Source of the DNA: Caldilineaceae bacterium
GTDB lineage: Bacteria; Chloroflexota; Anaerolineae; Caldilineales; Caldilineaceae
DNA: 64,000 nt
Reading direction: 5' to 3'
Assembly (NCBI GenBank): GCA_022821585.1
Contig: JAJEDI010000041.1
Coordinates: 1 to 64,000 of the forward strand
Position 1 is the first letter of the stretch, and every line of letters begins with the position of its first letter. Shown here in pieces: positions 25,292 to 35,920 of the stretch. The position numbers and the translations under genes were made by a program. The notes below the pieces were generated by a model, which saw only the letters and a list, made by a program, of their open reading frames with translations, was not told where the DNA came from and did not search any database.

Positions 25292-26486
25292 GCAAGTGGA
25301 GGCGATCAACCTGCTGCACCGCTATCCGGAGGAGCACCGCTTTCAGTACGGCGGCGGCATCTGCGACGCGCGGTTGACGAATCTGATCCTGGTATATACG
25401 GAGTGCGGTGCGGTGGGTGTCGGTTCCGTATATTCCTACCCGGCTCTGGTCTATCTGATCGTGCGGGAGCAGCTGGCATCGGTGTTGGTGGGTGAGGACC
25501 CGTCCGAAGTCGACGCACTGTGGGAGAAAATGTACGCGCTGACGCGCTGGTACGGGCGCAAGGGGGCGGCGCTTTCGGCCATTGGAGGCGTGGATACGGC
25601 GTTATGGGACCTGCGGGGGCAGGCGGAGGGAAGGCCGATTTGGGCACTGTTGGGCGGGGAGAACGATCGCTGCCCGGCATACGCGGGCGGGCTGCTTTGG
25701 AAAGACGACGTGAAGGAGCTTGCGGAGGAGGCGGCCGGATACATTGACGCGGGATTCCGCCGGGTGAAGATGCGGCTGGCACGAAGCGAGGAGTACGACC
25801 GGGCGGCTGTGGAGGCGGTGCGAGCCGCGGTCGGTGCGGAGAATGACGTTATTGTTGACGCGTCGATGCGGTATCACCCGGAGTTGGCTCGGCGGATGGG
25901 GAATTTTCTGGCGGGGCAGGGCGTGCTCTGGTACGAGGAGCCCTTTGCACCGGAGAATATCGACAGTTTTGTTGCACTGCGCGGGACGGTTGGTGTGCCG
26001 CTGGCTGCGGGCGAGAACGAGTTCTGTCTGCAGGGATTCCGAGAGTTGATGCGGGCGGGGGCGGTCGATATTGTGCAGCCGGACGCGTGCCGCTGCGGCG
26101 GTATCAGCGAAGTGTGGAAGGTGGGACAGCTGGCGCTGGAGCACGGCCTGCGGTTGGCAACGCATAGCTGGAGCGATGCGGTCGCGATTGAGGCCAACGC
26201 ACACGTTGTCGGCGCGATGCCGAACGGGGTGACGGTGGAGATAGACCGGATGAACAATCCGTTCGTGGATGCGTTGTTGGGGCGTCCGTTTGAGGTGGTG
26301 GAGGGGGAGATTGCGCTTGGCGACGCGCCGGGGCTGGGTATTGAACTGAATTGGGAGGTTGTTGAGCGGTGCCGGCTGGCGGACCCGTTGCACATTCCGG
26401 ACGGCGTTTATTCGGATATGATGTTTGGCAGAGAGAATCTGCCAAGAGCGGTGCCGTATTTGGAGAGCGAGGCCCATCATATGTGA
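25281..26486 (+). CDS. Enolase-superfamily sugar-acid dehydratase or racemase
   Basis: This 401-residue enzyme of the mandelate racemase group shows second-strand KMR (RRVKMRLAR), metal ligands D (VIVDASMRY), E (WYEEPF) and E (AAGENEF), and H in LATHSWSD with D in VQPDACRCGG. All catalytic positions are present, unlike the paralogue at 18987. The start is GTG at 25281, overlapping the PhyH stop by 11 bases; the longer frame reads Arg-rich shadow sequence. It probably acts on an acid sugar. The C-terminal 30 residues extend past the barrel. Confidence 0.9.
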   Translation: MRIEQVEAINLLHRYPEEHRFQYGGGICDARLTNLILVYTECGAVGVGSVYSYPALVYLIVREQLASVLVGEDPSEVDALWEKMYALTRWYGRKGAALSAIGGVDTALWDLRGQAEGRPIWALLGGENDRCPAYAGGLLWKDDVKELAEEAAGYIDAGFRRVKMRLARSEEYDRAAVEAVRAAVGAENDVIVDASMRYHPELARRMGNFLAGQGVLWYEEPFAPENIDSFVALRGTVGVPLAAGENEFCLQGFRELMRAGAVDIVQPDACRCGGISEVWKVGQLALEHGLRLATHSWSDAVAIEANAHVVGAMPNGVTVEIDRMNNPFVDALLGRPFEVVEGEIALGDAPGLGIELNWEVVERCRLADPLHIPDGVYSDMMFGRENLPRAVPYLESEAHHM

Positions 26487-26997
26487 GCAGAGGCCGGTTA
26501 TAGATGGTGAATTTGCATGTTGAGCCGCGAGGGCACGCTGAGAGGCGCGAATAACACCGTTGCTTTCCTTGAAGGCACGCGAATAGGCGCGTGGAGCATC
26601 TTTTGTCCTCGTGCGTCCACAAGGAATACTCTTCCTTTCCGCGAAGGTACGCGAAGGGGCGCGAAGAACACCCTTTTCCCGTTTGGCCAGGAATAGCCGC
26701 GAAAAACATCAGAGGTTGCTGGGATTTTCCTTGCGTGCGCGGATGAGTTGTGATTCGCTCGCGCAAATCGCTGTTCATGCGGTCGTCAACGAGCCTCAGG
26801 ACTTCACTAAGGTCCCGTTCACATCTCCTTTGCCAGTCTCTCCTCACAGTTTCTTTCACTCCGATTTTATTGCCGATTCATTTGCTGCCAACTTTCGGAA
26901 CTCTTTGCAATGCTTTCAGAGAAAACAGTTGCTATGGGAGAATCCCTCTCGTTCCAACTCTTGAGAGCCAGTTAGCGAATCCATTCTCGGTGCTGAA
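26487..26997. other. Intergenic region filled with family B repeat units
   Basis: It holds several CGCGAAGG-type units (26524-26671) and a 20-base block GCTCGCGCAAATCGCTGTTC (26757-26776) also found at 42564-42583. The last 200 bases before the LRR gene are A/T-richer and may hold its promoter, but I see no good -35/-10 pair. Confidence 0.55.
26524..26776. repeat. Dispersed CGCGAAGG repeat, family B, extended copy 2
   Basis: At least three units of the CGCGAAGG/CACGCGAA type occur in 26524-26671, the last with CGCGAAGGGGCGCGAAGAAC. About 85 bases later comes GCTCGCGCAAATCGCTGTTC. The copy at 42470-42583 has the same order and spacing of the two blocks, so the full element is about 115-130 bases. 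Confidence 0.7.
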
Positions 26998-29900
26998 ATG
27001 AAAAACAAGGCAAGAACTGTGCCCTGGCGCACCTTTCAGATACCCATACTGCTCGCATTACTTGGGGCGCTACTCTCACTCGCGTTCTTCAACTACGTCG
27101 AAACGTATGCGCAGGACGAGACGTCGGATGAACTGGATCCGCCTACGCTGGCCGCCTCACTGTCTGGGTCGGATGCGGTCGACCTGAGCTGGAGTTCGGT
27201 CGACGGCGCGGTCAGATATGAGCTGCTGGTGTGGTGGGACAGTGAGACAGGGTGGCGACAGTTGGGCGACGGAGACTTGACGGCCACGACTTTCAGCCAT
27301 GCCGAACTTGAGGCGGGCACGACATACTTCTACCTGGTTCGGGCAGTTAGTGAAGCGGGAGAACCGGGAGCGTGGTCTGAACGGGTTGAGGTGACGATCG
27401 ATGCGCCAATGTCGAAACTTGCGCCGCCGGTCCTTTCGGCAGTGGCGGTCGAGGGCGGGGTGGAGCTGAGCTGGACGGAGGTGGACGGGGGGGAGAGCTA
27501 TGAACTGTGGACGTGGACCAGCTGGGAGGGCTGGGAGAGGCTGGACGACGGCACGCTGCGTGCGACACGCTACAGCCATACCGGGCTGACGGCGGGAAGG
27601 ACGTACTTTTACACGATACGAACGGTAGAGGGGAGCGGGAGGAGCAGCGAGTGGGCGCATCAGGTGTCATCGAAGGTACCTGGTTTACTGGTCGTTCCGG
27701 AGGTCCCTGAGGAGAGGTCGGCTTTGGTTGCCCTCTACGAGGCCACTAACGGCGAAAACTGGAGGCGGCAGGACCACTGGCTTTCGGACGTTTCGATCGC
27801 GAACTGGTATGGCGTCCATACGGACCAGGAAGGGCATGTCACCGGACTGTTTCTCGAGAACAACGGACTGGAGGGAAACTTACCCGATGTGGGCGCTCTC
27901 ACCAGCCTGGTGAGCCTGAACCTGAGTATAAACAGGCTGTCGGGGCCGGTGCCGGAACTGAGCCACCACCCCGGCCTCTCGACAGTTTCGCTGCGGAAGA
28001 ATCAGTTAACCGGCGGCTTGCCAGAGTTGAACAGGCTTGTCGATCTCAGTGGTCTGCACCTCGACAGCAACCGGTTAACGGGACCCATCCCTGACCTGAG
28101 CGGTCTTACCGGTCTCGTTGCACTGAACCTAAGGGAAAACCAGCTGACAGGGCGGATTCCGGACTTGAGCGCGTTGACAGAGCTGCGAACGCTGGATCTC
28201 GGCTCCAACCGGTTGACTGGGCCGGTTCCGGAACTGTGCTCTTTTTCCAAGCTGACACAAATCTACCTTGGCGACAACCGGTTGACTGGGCCGATTCCGG
28301 AGCTATGCGATCTGCCACAGCTGCGAGTGCTGAACCTCAGCAACAACGGCTTGACTGGAGCCATTCCCGATCTGAATGCACTCACCGGCCTGGAGGTCCT
28401 ATATCTGGGCAACAACAGTTTGACGGGCACAGTTCCGGACATACTCTTTCTCAGGAAACTGTGGCGGTTGTCGCTGGAGTCAAACCGGATAACCGGTCCG
28501 GTGCCGGAACTCGACGGGCTTACCAATCTGACACAGGTCTTCCTTGAGAACAACCTGTTGACCGGGTCGATCCCCGACCTGGTGAACGTTCCCAAGCTGA
28601 CTGACCTGAACCTAGGCGGCAACCGGCTTGAAGGTACAATCCCTGAGCTGGGGGGCCTCACCAAGTTGACCAGCGTAAATCTGCGCTCCAATCTGTTGTC
28701 GGGGTCAGTTCCGTCGCTCGACGGTCTGTCATTCCTGAAGGAACTGGACTTCAGCGACAACGGTCTAACGGGCGAAATCCCAGAACTGCGCGCGCTTTTC
28801 AGGCTTGAGACTCTGGACCTATCGGATAACAGGCTGAGCGGTCACATACCTGAATTGAGTAACCTGAAGAGACTGGTCCTAGTGTCGATGGGGAACAACC
28901 GGTTGACCGGTCTGGTTCCGGATCTGGGCGCTCTTACGATGCTGAAATGGCTTAACCTGGGATCCAACCGGTTGACCGGTCAGATCCCAGATCTCAGTCT
29001 CTTGCGCAATCTGAGCGTGCTGAAAATGAGTGACAATCGGCTGACAGGACCTGTCGTCGAGCTGGACGGTCTCGATAAGTTGTCGCGTCTGTCTCTCCGG
29101 CAGAATCTGTTGACGGGTCTGCTTCCTGACTTTGGGGGACTTTCCAACTTGGCAATGGTGGACCTTGCGGGCAATCAATTTTGCCTGGCGCCAGGGACCT
29201 GGGTGTCGGGTTCGAGTGTAATTGTAAACGCGCAGCTGGCAGCGCTTTTTCTGAAGGCTTGTTCGGCGGGCGATATGGGGCTTACGCCAGCTGTGCCAAG
29301 GAATCTGAAAGCGACCGTCAGCGAGGGCAAGGTGACGGTGGAGTGGGAGGCGGCGGCGGGTGCCGACAGTTACGATCTGCGCGTGTGGGACAGTATCGCT
29401 CGAAGATGGGGTCTCCTCGGGCACGAGCTTGCGGATACACAATTCTCGCACAGTGTATTGACCGACGGGAGAAACTACTATTACCAGATACGTGCGCGTG
29501 ACGGCAAAGGGGTAAGGGGCGCGTGGTCGGAGCGGTTGTTCGCCGCCGTCGTCCAGCAACCGTTTCGGCCGCCGCCACGTTCTTTCGGACTTGATCTGTT
29601 CTTTCAGAAGTACTTAGATGTTGATGGGATTGCGGTCCTTGCTCCCTCTGAGGTGGCCGACGTGAAGTTGATTGAGGCGAGAGAGATCATAGGGAGCGTC
29701 CTGGCGGAACGGCCCGACCTGCTGGATACCCTGGCCGCCAACGAAGCGCGGATCGAGTTTTTCGGTTATTGGGCAGAGGCCGGCGATGTATCGGGAGGGT
29801 GGGAGGCAGAGGTGACGCAGCACGACCCGAACTGCGAGCACTTTTTGCAGGAGATTGCTCACTTGATTCGCCGCGCGCTTGAGGAACAGCCGGACGGAGA

Positions 29901-30147
29901 GGCGTTCAGGTTGCGGCTTGAAGATGCGTACCAAGCGGCGATGGAGGAAGGTCTGTGGAGAGGCGGGCCGGCGTCAACGGGGGTCGAGGGATACTGGGCT
30001 GAGACGTTCAAGTATTGGCTTTGGGAGGCGCTGCCGAATCCGGTTGGTGCGGACGGACCAGAGTTGGCGGATTACGATTCTGGAGTGGCGCTGTTGATTG
30101 GAGAGGTTTTGGGAGATGCCAACGTACCGTCTTACTGTATGCCGTGA
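26998..30147 (+). CDS. Giant secreted LRR protein with FN3 domains and peptidase-like tail
   Basis: This 1049-residue protein starts with a signal anchor (hydrophobic 12-34). Two FN3 domains follow (about 45-130 and 138-225). An LRR N-cap (ERSALVALYEATNGENW, about 238-290) leads to about twenty 23-residue LRRs of the plant-like LxGxIP type (290-750). A third FN3 domain spans 765-855. The C-terminal 190 residues resemble zinc-peptidase tails on related surface proteins: HFLQEIAH, then a YWAE motif around E1002. The expected HEXXH reads QEIAH (Q951-H955), so catalysis is doubtful. It is probably surface-displayed for ligand binding or adhesion. Confidence 0.85.
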   Translation: MKNKARTVPWRTFQIPILLALLGALLSLAFFNYVETYAQDETSDELDPPTLAASLSGSDAVDLSWSSVDGAVRYELLVWWDSETGWRQLGDGDLTATTFSHAELEAGTTYFYLVRAVSEAGEPGAWSERVEVTIDAPMSKLAPPVLSAVAVEGGVELSWTEVDGGESYELWTWTSWEGWERLDDGTLRATRYSHTGLTAGRTYFYTIRTVEGSGRSSEWAHQVSSKVPGLLVVPEVPEERSALVALYEATNGENWRRQDHWLSDVSIANWYGVHTDQEGHVTGLFLENNGLEGNLPDVGALTSLVSLNLSINRLSGPVPELSHHPGLSTVSLRKNQLTGGLPELNRLVDLSGLHLDSNRLTGPIPDLSGLTGLVALNLRENQLTGRIPDLSALTELRTLDLGSNRLTGPVPELCSFSKLTQIYLGDNRLTGPIPELCDLPQLRVLNLSNNGLTGAIPDLNALTGLEVLYLGNNSLTGTVPDILFLRKLWRLSLESNRITGPVPELDGLTNLTQVFLENNLLTGSIPDLVNVPKLTDLNLGGNRLEGTIPELGGLTKLTSVNLRSNLLSGSVPSLDGLSFLKELDFSDNGLTGEIPELRALFRLETLDLSDNRLSGHIPELSNLKRLVLVSMGNNRLTGLVPDLGALTMLKWLNLGSNRLTGQIPDLSLLRNLSVLKMSDNRLTGPVVELDGLDKLSRLSLRQNLLTGLLPDFGGLSNLAMVDLAGNQFCLAPGTWVSGSSVIVNAQLAALFLKACSAGDMGLTPAVPRNLKATVSEGKVTVEWEAAAGADSYDLRVWDSIARRWGLLGHELADTQFSHSVLTDGRNYYYQIRARDGKGVRGAWSERLFAAVVQQPFRPPPRSFGLDLFFQKYLDVDGIAVLAPSEVADVKLIEAREIIGSVLAERPDLLDTLAANEARIEFFGYWAEAGDVSGGWEAEVTQHDPNCEHFLQEIAHLIRRALEEQPDGEAFRLRLEDAYQAAMEEGLWRGGPASTGVEGYWAETFKYWLWEALPNPVGADGPELADYDSGVALLIGEVLGDANVPSYCMP

Positions 30148-30691
30148 CTTACAGTTGTATTACAGACTGATCGTGAGATGGTCGAAGGAAGTGCAACTCT
30201 GCCTCTCTGTATTCGTTTGAATGTTGTGTAAAGCGGAGCTCCTCGATCCGCGAAGGGTCTAGAAGAAACGCTTTCTTTGATCCGCGAAGGCACGCGAAGG
30301 GCCGCGAAGAACATCAGGGCGTATCGGATTTCCTCTACCAGTCTGCTCGGCCCCAGGTGCATCTGCCGGACTTTACTCTGACCAATTGCAATTCTGACAA
30401 ACTTCAACGGGGCCCAGTGACGTTGCGGGGGCGCGAACGGCAGGGGTTAGCGGCCAGGGGCCAAGGGTCAGGAGTTCAGCGGTCAGGAGTTCGTGGCGGC
30501 GCTCTGGCTGACGGTGACAGCAGCAGGAACTAATAACAGTTTGGTTGCCACAGGAAGATGAAAATTGGTCGCCCTTAATTTGGGAAGAAATCGAGGGAAT
30601 TTTCTCATTTGACAATAGTTGAATAGCATAGTAACTTCAGCTTTGATTTAACATTATAAGTGAGCTGTTCAGTTTCATATTTGGTGCCGAT
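30148..30691. other. Intergenic region between the LRR genes
   Basis: It contains family B copy 3 (30245-30315), a decayed GGTTAGCGGCCAGGGGCCAA stretch at about 30437-30490 related to the end of family A, and a possible promoter (TTGACA at 30609-30614 with a weak -10 near 30632). No gene is supported. Confidence 0.55.
30245..30315. repeat. Dispersed CGCGAAGG repeat, family B, copy 3
   Basis: GATCCGCGAAGGGTCTAGAA is followed by a second unit with CGCGAAGGCACGCGAAGGGC and CGCGAAGAACATCAG. The latter phrase matches 42470-42511 closely. Confidence 0.72.
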
Positions 30692-33112
30692 ATGAAATAC
30701 ATGCTCAGGACAGTGCCCGGGCGGGCGCTGCCGTCCTTCCTTGCTGTCGCAATCCTTGCGGCGATTCTCCTTCTCACTCTCCTCAAATACGGCGAGACGC
30801 ATGCGCAGTCCGATTCGTCGGAAGGCTTGGCCGCGCCTTCGCTGACGGCGGAGGCAAGCGAAGGCCAGGTTACTCTGTCCTGGAATGAAGTCAAAGATGC
30901 GGACTCGTATGAGCTGATCTTCTGGGATTGGGACAAAGGTGAATGGGTACAGATTGGGGGTGCTTTGCGCGGCACTTCCTATACGCACGGCGACCTGGCG
31001 GCCGGTACGACCTATTACTACTCGATGCGGATTGTGACCGAAAGCGGTGCAGTGGGGCCGTGGACGGCTTCGGTGTCAGCTGTTGTGCCCGAGAGTGGCT
31101 CAGATGCTCATACCCCTACGCTTACGGCTACTCCGACGCCTGTGAGCACGGCTACTGCCACCGCCACCTTTACGCCAACGCCGAGGCCCGCAGATGCGTC
31201 AGTTCCGGCAGCCACTCATACACCTACTGCCACCCCGACTGCCACGTCTACTGCCACGGCCACTCCGACATCGAACTCGCTTGAGGCGGAGAGGGCGGAG
31301 TTGGTTACCCTTTACAATGCGACACAGGGGGCAAACTGGACACGCAACGACAATTGGCTGAGCGACAGTCCGGTGTCCGATTGGTACGGCGTAACCACGA
31401 ACGAAAACGGTCGGGTGAGCGAATTGCGCCTCTCCCACAACAATCTGATCGGGACTCTCCCGGTCCTGCGCGAACTCTCTCAGTTGAAATTGCTCGACCT
31501 GAGCACGAACGGGCTGACCGGGTCGATGCCGGATTTGCGTAGTCTCAGCAGCCTGGGGGGGTTGGATCTCACGTCTAACAGTTTGAGTGGGACGGTTCCC
31601 GAGATGAGCGGCCTTACCAGGCTGACGAATTTGTATCTTGGCAACAATCAATTCAGCGGGCCGTTTCCTTCAGGACTTGGCAGCATCCCTGGATTAAGAG
31701 TCTTATACCTGGCGGGCAGTCAGTTGAGCGGATGCATTCCCGACTCTCTGAGGGATTTGGAATTGCATGACCTTGATAGTCTGGGTCTGCTTTACTGCGG
31801 CGATGCTACGGCAACAGCGACAGCGACGTCAACGCCGACGGTAACTGAGACGCCGACAGCAACGGCTACGCCAACGTTGACGCCTACGGAAACGCCGTCG
31901 GCCACGCCTACATTGACGTCTGTACCTACGGCCACTCCGACAGCGACTCATACGCAAACGGCTACGCCAACGTGGACACCGGTACCGACGGCAACATCGA
32001 CAGCGACCTATACGGCGACGGCTACGCCTACGTGGACACCGGTGCCGACGGCTACGCCTACAGCGACGCATACGGCGACAGCTACGCCTACGTGGACACA
32101 GGTGCCGACGGCCACTCCGACCGCAACACCGACCGCTACGCATACGGCAACGGCTAGTGCCACGCCGACCGCTACGGCTACGCGGGCTGATTCGTCTGAG
32201 GATAGGGCGGCGCTGGTGGCGCTCTATCGTGCGACGGATGGGGCTAACTGGCATGCCAATAGCAACTGGCTCAGCGACAAGCCTGTAGGGGAGTGGTATG
32301 GTGTCACCACAAATACAGAAGGACGCGTTTCTCTCCTAGACCTAAGTGGCAGCGGCTTGAGCGGCCAGCTTCCAGACATCAGCGGCCTCACCCAATTGAG
32401 AGGTCTTGACCTCAGATACAATCAGTTGTCCGGGCCTATACCCAGTCTGAGCGCCCTTTCCAGACTGGAACAGGTGGACCTCGCCCTCAACGAGTTTTCG
32501 GAGTCGATTCCAAGTCTGAGTGCACTAACAAGACTGAAAAAGTTGTATCTGGAAAATAACAAACTGAGCGGGCCGATTCCAGAATTGAGCGCACTGACAG
32601 GTCTGGTAGAGTTGAATCTTTCCAGCAACGAGATTAGCGGGTCGATTCCAAGTCTGAGTACACTGACAAATCTGGAATCGTTGCGCCTTGGAGTCAACAA
32701 GCTTAGCGGTTCAGTTCCAAATCTGAGCGCGCTCACACTATTAGAAGCCCTGGACCTCTATGAAAACGAATTGAGCGGGTCGATTCCAAGTCTTGGCGCG
32801 TTGACCAACCTAGAATCGTTGCAGCTTCAAAGGAACGATCTCAGTGGGTCGATTCCAGATCTGAGCTCGCTTACTAATCTGGAAGATCTGAACCTCGACG
32901 ACAATGAATTGAGTGGGTCGATTCCAAGTTTGAGTGCCCTGACCAATCTGGACGATTTGAGCATCTCCAGAAACAACCTGAGCGGTTCAGTTCCAAGTCT
33001 GAGTGCTCTCGCTCAACTGGAGCAAGTGGACCTAAGTGGGAATGAGCTGAGCGGGTCTATTCCAAGTTTAGGCGCTCTTTTCAAAGCTAGAGTCTTTGGA
33101 CCTTTCGTTTAA
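30692..33112 (+). CDS. Giant LRR surface protein, 5' part (frameshifted gene)
   Basis: The first 806 residues of a very large secreted protein. It has a signal anchor (12-33), an FN3 domain (45-132), a Thr-Pro linker (about 137-195), LRR block 1 with its N-cap ([18 protein letters not shown], 196-370), a second Thr-Pro linker of about 130 residues, and LRR block 2 (500-800). LRRs are 23 residues long, consensus [19 protein letters not shown]. The frame ends abnormally inside an LRR after [13 protein letters not shown]. Removing one T from TTTT at 33078-33081 restores [16 protein letters not shown] and joins the next frame, giving a protein of about 1683 residues. Confidence 0.85.
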   Translation: MKYMLRTVPGRALPSFLAVAILAAILLLTLLKYGETHAQSDSSEGLAAPSLTAEASEGQVTLSWNEVKDADSYELIFWDWDKGEWVQIGGALRGTSYTHGDLAAGTTYYYSMRIVTESGAVGPWTASVSAVVPESGSDAHTPTLTATPTPVSTATATATFTPTPRPADASVPAATHTPTATPTATSTATATPTSNSLEAERAELVTLYNATQGANWTRNDNWLSDSPVSDWYGVTTNENGRVSELRLSHNNLIGTLPVLRELSQLKLLDLSTNGLTGSMPDLRSLSSLGGLDLTSNSLSGTVPEMSGLTRLTNLYLGNNQFSGPFPSGLGSIPGLRVLYLAGSQLSGCIPDSLRDLELHDLDSLGLLYCGDATATATATSTPTVTETPTATATPTLTPTETPSATPTLTSVPTATPTATHTQTATPTWTPVPTATSTATYTATATPTWTPVPTATPTATHTATATPTWTQVPTATPTATPTATHTATASATPTATATRADSSEDRAALVALYRATDGANWHANSNWLSDKPVGEWYGVTTNTEGRVSLLDLSGSGLSGQLPDISGLTQLRGLDLRYNQLSGPIPSLSALSRLEQVDLALNEFSESIPSLSALTRLKKLYLENNKLSGPIPELSALTGLVELNLSSNEISGSIPSLSTLTNLESLRLGVNKLSGSVPNLSALTLLEALDLYENELSGSIPSLGALTNLESLQLQRNDLSGSIPDLSSLTNLEDLNLDDNELSGSIPSLSALTNLDDLSISRNNLSGSVPSLSALAQLEQVDLSGNELSGSIPSLGALFKARVFGPFV

Positions 33113-35744
33113 CGAGCTGAGCGGGCCGATCCCTAGTCTCAGCAGTCTGACCAGCCTCCGAGGTCTGTATCTGCGCAGCAACTGGTTGAGCGGACCGATT
33201 CCAGATATGACTGGATTGGCAAGTTTGAGTGTAGTTATGCTGGGAGACAACCAACTGACCGGGACGATTCCGGACTCGCTTGCGGGGCTTCCCAGTTTGT
33301 CCCGATTATATCTGGACCGGAATCCGTTGAGCGGTTGTATTCCCGATTCGTTGCGAAACCTATATCAATCCGACCTGGACAGTCTGGGCCTGCAGTACTG
33401 CGGCACGCCTACTTCTACGAGCACGTCCACGATAACGCCCACCCCCCCTCCCGGGGCGACAGCCACGCCGACGGCTACAGCTACCTCTACATCTACATCA
33501 ACAGCTACTTCTACGCCGACGGCAACGGCCACTGAAACAGCTGCCATAACGTTTACGCCGACGGCCACGAACACTCCTGCATCTTCGGCAGCGAACAGAG
33601 CGGCTCTGGTTGCCCTATACAATGCGACCGACGGCGCCAACTGGGCGCGCAACGACTACTGGCTGAGCGAAAGGCCGTTAAGTGATTGGCACGGTGTATC
33701 GACAGACGAGGGTGGGCGGGTGACTGCACTGCGCCTTTCCCGCAACTGGTTGCTAGGTTCAATACCAGACTTGAGTGCCCTCACGGCGCTGCAACATCTG
33801 GACCTTTCGATCAACGATTTGAGGGGGGCGATACCAGTATTGGGCGGATTCACGGATTTATCGTATGTGGACCTAAGGCACAACGAGTTTGGCGGGTCGA
33901 TTCCAAGTCTGAGCGCCCTCACGAACCTAGAAGAATTGGACCTCAGTTCAAACGAGTTGACAGGGCAGATTCCAGATCTGAGCGCGCTAACGCAACTGGA
34001 ATATCTGGACCTGTCAAGTAACGAATTGAGCGGAACCATTCCAAGCCTCAGCACACTTACGAAACTAGAGGTGCTAGACCTTCTCTTCAATGACTTGAGC
34101 GGGTCGATTCCAAGCCTTGACACACTTACAAATCTGGAAATCCTCGACATTCGTCACAACGACTTGAGCGGGTCGATTCCAAGTCTGACCGCCCTCACGA
34201 ACCTAGAAGAATTGCAACTGAGTTCCAACGAGTTGACAGGGTCGATTCCAAGTCTGGACTCCCTTACGAGTCTTGTTGACTTGCACCTTGATTACAACAG
34301 GTTGAGCGGTTCGATTCCCAGTCTGGACGCACTCAATTCATTGGAATCACTGAGGCTGACGTCCAATAAACTGAGCGGGTCGATTCCCAGACTGAGCGCA
34401 CTTGGGCGTCTGAAGAATTTGAACGTCCGCGACAATAGTCTGAGCGGGCTTATTCCAAGTGTCGACGCCCTCACAGAGCTTAATTTGCTGGACTTAAGCA
34501 TAAATGAACTGAGCGGTTCGATTCCCAGTCTTAGTGCCCTGACCAAGCTCGACTGGCTGAAGCTAAATAATAACCATTTGAGTGGCGAGATTCCGGGTGT
34601 CAGTGCCCTAACACACCTGACTATTCTGGACTTAAGAAGCAACAGGCTGAGCGGACCGATTCCAAGTCTCAGCGCCCTTACCAACCTCAATTGGCTTATT
34701 CTGAGCTACAATCAGTTGAGTGGAGAGATTCCAAGCTCGATTGGCACGTTACCCAGCCTGACTGTACTCAGACTCAGAGATAACCAGTTCAGCGGATGCA
34801 TTCCTGAAACGCTGCGCAAGGTAGAGTTGAATGACCTGTACTATTTGGGCTTGCCGTATTGCGATGAACCCACGCCCACCGTCACGGCAACGCCCGATCC
34901 GGGGCTCAGATCAGCGTCGGCGTCAATTGAATCACAGGGGGATGACCCCACTGCGACGCCAACAGTCACGCCTACAGCCAGCACCACGCCAACGCCAACA
35001 TCTACATCTACGGCTACGTTTACGCCGACCGCGACGGTCACCCCCACGGCTACGAGAACTCCAGGTTCTTCACAGGGGGACAGGGAGGCGCTCGTTGCAC
35101 TCTACAATGCGACAGACGGGGCCAACTGGAAAGAAAATGCAAACTGGCTGAGCAGCGGGGGGCTTGGCACCTGGTATGGTGTTACTACCAATAGCAAGGG
35201 GCGCGTGACGAGAATCAGTCTGAGTTCCAACGATCTGGACGGTACAGTTCCACGTCTGAGCGCACTGACAGAGCTGGCGTATCTGAATCTGCGTCAGAAC
35301 CAGTTAAGCGGGCCGGTTCCAGAGTTGGGAGGCCTTACAGAACTGCGTCTGCTGAACCTTTCGTTCAACGACTTGAGCGGGAAGATTCCGGACCTTAGCG
35401 GCCTCACAAGTCTGACAAGGATTCGTCTGCACAACAATCAGTTTAGCGGGCCGGTCCCGGATCTTGGGACTCTAACCAATCTGAGGGTCTTGTACCTGAG
35501 CAACAACAGTTTGACGGGGTCAATACCTGAATCATTGGGATCGTTGTCCAACCTGGTCGGACTGTACGTTTCGGGGAACCAGCTGAGTGGTTGCATTCCG
35601 GCAACGTTGGGCTACGTTGGCTCGAATGACCTGGACGAGATCGGGCTGGCGGACTGCGTTGCTCCTACGCCCACGTCTACGCCTACAGCGACTGCTACGC
35701 CAACGGCGACTCCTGATCGAAGGGGAGGCCAGGGGATCAGGTAG
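33096..35744 (+). pseudogene. Giant LRR surface protein, 3' part (frameshifted gene)
   Basis: 882 codons continue the protein begun at 30692, one frame over. There is no ribosome site and the first codon is TTG in mid-repeat, so it is not a separate gene. It carries the end of LRR block 2, a Thr-Pro linker (103-165), LRR block 3 with N-cap ([18 protein letters not shown], 165-585), a linker (590-658), LRR block 4 (GDREALVALYNATDGANW, 659-850) and a final Thr-Pro tail. No LPXTG motif or C-terminal membrane helix is seen, so anchoring must rely on the N-terminus. It may be a real decay, a phase-variable state or a base-calling error. Confidence 0.8.
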
Positions 35745-35858
35745 CAGTTCGCCTGGATGAATGGGGGGAGGCACCGGGAAGCAGCAACCGGCAGGTGAGT
35801 GAATTCGTTTGGGACATTTACAGGGCTCTATTGGATGCGGACACTGATGGGCAGTCGA

Positions 35859-35884
35859 GGGCACCCACAATGGGTGCCCCTACG
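35859..35884. repeat. Short palindromic repeat, family C, copy 4
   Basis: Perfect 9-base arms GGGCACCCA and TGGGTGCCC enclose CAA, followed by CCTACG. It lies between convergent genes ending at 35744 and 35921, where it could also act as a bidirectional 3' hairpin. Confidence 0.75.
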
Positions 35885-35920
35885 ATGAGTTGGCTGGCTA
35901 GAAGGGAATGTAAATAGAAG

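Noticed and set aside
33074-33100. Programmed +1 frameshift in the giant LRR gene
   Set aside because: The CUU-U context exists, but there is no stop or slow codon in the next position and no upstream ribosome-like stimulator is visible. A plain insertion is simpler.
32400-34800. CRISPR-like or satellite array
   Set aside because: The 69-base periodicity is coding: each unit translates to one 23-residue LRR with codon-level variation, with no spacers between repeats.
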